Shown here piece by piece: positions 62,950 to 64,000 of a stretch of 64,000 bases of DNA. Location: positions 273,347-337,346 of the forward strand of contig NZ_VORB01000002.1 in assembly GCF_007995015.1 (NCBI RefSeq), read 5' to 3'. The stretch's first letter is position 1; each line of letters starts with the position of its first letter. The stretch is from Luteibaculum oceani (GTDB lineage: Bacteria > Bacteroidota > Bacteroidia > Flavobacteriales_D > Luteibaculaceae). The notes beneath the pieces were generated by a model, which saw only the letters and a program-made list of their open reading frames with translations, was not told the DNA's origin and did no database searches. The translations under genes and the position numbers were made by a program.

Positions 62950-63336
62950 ATGGCAACTATCTTTTCTAAAATCATAAATGGCGAACTGCCAGCACATAAA
63001 ATAGCCGAAAACGAAGAATTCCTGGCCTTTTTAGACATTCAACCCTTAGCAAAGGGCCATACTTTGGTTATCCCAAAGGTGGAAGTGGATTACATTTTCG
63101 ATGTAGAAGATGATTTATTAGGAAGGATGATGGTTTTTGCAAAGCAAGTAGCAAAAAAGGTGGAGGCTAAAGTAAATTGTCGCCGTATTGGGGTGGCCGT
63201 TATTGGCTTAGAAGTTCCACATGCTCATATTCATTTGATTCCTATAAACTCTGTAGCGGACATCGATTTCTCTAGACCTAAGTTGGAATTTACCAAACAA
63301 GAACTGGCGGAAATTGCGATAGAGATTAATGGCTGA
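62950..63336 (+). CDS. HIT family protein (nucleotide hydrolase/transferase)
   Basis: 128 residues. Starts MATIFSKIINGELPAHKIAE, with the HIT triad region VPHAHIHLIP (about 97-106) and the upstream PLAKGHTLVIPK strand. Hint-type histidine-triad proteins hydrolyse AMP-linked phosphoramidates such as aminoacyl-AMP. Complete domain; stop at 63334-63336, followed by the 8-mer repeat element. Confidence 0.93.
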   Translation: MATIFSKIINGELPAHKIAENEEFLAFLDIQPLAKGHTLVIPKVEVDYIFDVEDDLLGRMMVFAKQVAKKVEAKVNCRRIGVAVIGLEVPHAHIHLIPINSVADIDFSRPKLEFTKQELAEIAIEING

Positions 63337-63337
63337 T

Positions 63338-63663
63338 TAGGTATTGGCTAATTGGCTAATTGGCGGGCGCTCTCCTAGCCTCGAATATGGCAAACGTGAT
63401 CCCTCCTAACGTCGGGATGACTACTCCGAGATACCTCATTCTCATTCTGCTTCGCATTCTGAAATGGGATGAATGGATGAACTGCTGAAAGAGATGAAAA
63501 AGATGAATGGATAAATTGATGAAGGGTTTTTCCCTGAATTCGAATATGGCACACGGGATCCCTCTTTCCGCTTCGCTGCAATCGGGATGACCGCCTTGAT
63601 TACAACGAAAAAACCAGGGCATCGGGCGTGCTAATTAGCCAATAAGCCAATTCGCCAATAAGC
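63338..63663. repeat. Non-coding repeat element with inverted 8-mer arrays at its ends
   Basis: About 326 bases without a gene. The left end (63342-63368) is three copies of an 8-mer of the form (T/A)ATTGGC(T/G). The right end (63631-63663) holds the reverse complement, again three or more copies (CTAATTAGCCAATAAGCCAA, then TTCGCCAATAAGC). Inside, two diverged direct copies begin TCGAATATGGCA, at 63381 and 63540; each runs to a GTCGGGATGAC/ATCGGGATGAC motif. Between them is a purine-rich GATGAATGGAT repeat (about 63470-63530). Small minus-strand frames here are chance. It looks like a degenerate mobile or palindromic repeat, perhaps a MITE remnant. Confidence 0.65.
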
Positions 63664-63688
63664 AAAAAAGGGCTTTCGCCCTTTTTTT
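63664..63688 (-). terminator. Intrinsic terminator of the surface protein gene
   Basis: Stem AAAAAAGGGC/GCCCTTTTTT with TTTC loop and a T-run. The left A-tract makes it also effective on the minus strand; it ends the gliding-type gene, whose stop codon lies in the T-run. Confidence 0.88.
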
Positions 63689-64000
63689 ATCTAATCAACC
63701 TAAACTCCCCGTGTAAGATTTCTCTTATGCGCTTATCAAACATCTTGGCTCTTACCACAAAGTAATAGGTATCTACCGCAGCAGGTTCTCCGTTAACGGT
63801 TCCATCCCAGGCAGGATTATCGGGTGTTCCGGTAAATACCAACTCCCCGTAGCGGTTGTAAACTCTAAACTCTTCGTAGGACTCCACTCCCCATCCTTGC
63901 GGATAAATCTCATCGTTAATGCCATCTCCATTGGGTGAAAAAGCATCGGGAACATCCAGGGAGTATTTGGTAGCATCTACACGAAGGATGTAGTCTGTCG
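63687..64000 (-). CDS. Surface protein with gliding-motility-type (CHU_C/T9SS type B) C-terminal domain, 5' end outside window
   Basis: The frame is open from the right edge and ends at a TAA at 63687. The visible ~104 residues include VPDAFSPNGDGINDE, YPQGWGVESYEEFRVYNRYG, and then VDTYYFVVRAKMF and HGEFRLIR. This is the standard CHU_C gliding motility-associated C-terminal domain used as a type B sorting signal for type IX secretion, different from the type A tails of the two GEVED giants. A Met-led frame at 63887 (GTG) is internal. The size of the full protein cannot be seen. Confidence 0.9.
   Translation of the reverse strand, partial: TDYILRVDATKYSLDVPDAFSPNGDGINDEIYPQGWGVESYEEFRVYNRYGELVFTGTPDNPAWDGTVNGEPAAVDTYYFVVRAKMFDKRIREILHGEFRLIR

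Noticed and set aside
63356..63622. Two minus-strand frames inside the repeat element
   Set aside because: They overlap each other, span the internal repeats, and show no protein-like composition.
1..64000. CRISPR arrays, prophage, insertion sequence, tRNA, rRNA or tmRNA genes
   Set aside because: No regularly spaced repeats, transposase or integrase, or cloverleaf/rRNA signatures were seen on reading both strands; a covariance search would be more sensitive.

Overview
The window is chromosomal DNA of a low-GC (about 40%) Bacteroidota, most likely a flavobacterium-like (Flavobacteriales) organism. The evidence is type IX secretion C-terminal domains on giant surface proteins, a CHU_C/gliding-type C-terminal domain, many lipoproteins, a TonB-dependent receptor, a Smr-less MutS2, and repeated promoter boxes of the Bacteroidota form TAnnTTTG. 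I see no phage, insertion sequence, CRISPR array, rRNA or tRNA. Most of the window is ordinary core genome, densely packed with overlapping genes.

Layout. 0-1.5 kb: end of an aspartate kinase gene and lysA (lysine/diaminopimelate synthesis). 1.6-5.7 kb: a minus-strand four-gene run (TerC membrane protein, small secreted protein, cyclophilin lipoprotein, prolyl oligopeptidase lipoprotein). 5.7-8.5 kb: hydrolase, metallophosphoesterase, DUF493. 8.6-15.1 kb: clpC, gyrA and a secreted TPR protein. 15.2-24.0 kb: two tandem giant paralogous GEVED/Ig/PKD proteins (about 1435 aa each) exported by type IX secretion. 24.1-28.5 kb: an ergothioneine module (hydrolase-OsmC fusion, egtB, egtD, plus a convergent class-V PLP enzyme). 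28.6-33.7 kb: M14 peptidase lipoprotein, PhnA-like protein, cold-shock protein, SnoaL-like protein, and a histidine kinase/response regulator pair. 33.8-36.8 kb: a TonB-dependent receptor divergent from an MntR-like regulator. 36.8-41.4 kb: hybrid kinase, a 54-aa zinc-ribbon membrane protein, cyclophilin, Rossmann protein. 41.5-47.3 kb: membrane-TPR protein, YaiO-type barrel and neighbours, rluE-type pseudouridine synthase, an atypical metzincin lipoprotein, an ArsC-like protein without catalytic Cys. 47.3-55.9 kb: MutS2, MoxR/VWA pair, ECF sigma/anti-sigma, HMG-CoA lyase, pyrD. 56-60.2 kb: a TroABCD-type manganese ABC transporter operon ending in smpB. 60.3-63.3 kb: msrB, nnr, Nudix, HIT. 63.3-64 kb: a non-coding repeat element and the end of a gliding/T9SS-type surface protein.

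The most interesting logic concerns metal homeostasis. A 16-bp palindrome, GTTAGACGTGTCTAAC, sits just upstream of the Mn transporter operon. A 14/16-identical copy sits 20 kb away, inside the promoter of the TonB-dependent receptor and across the start codon of the MntR-like regulator. One permease of the transporter carries its own C-terminal DtxR/MntR-like domain, as in chlamydial YtgCR. This suggests a two-membrane manganese uptake regulon with both a free and a membrane-tethered regulator.

A second theme is gene-start architecture. In six genes a TAnnTTTG box ends exactly four or five bases before the ATG, which predicts leaderless mRNAs. In one divergent pair the two start codons overlap inside a single CATG.
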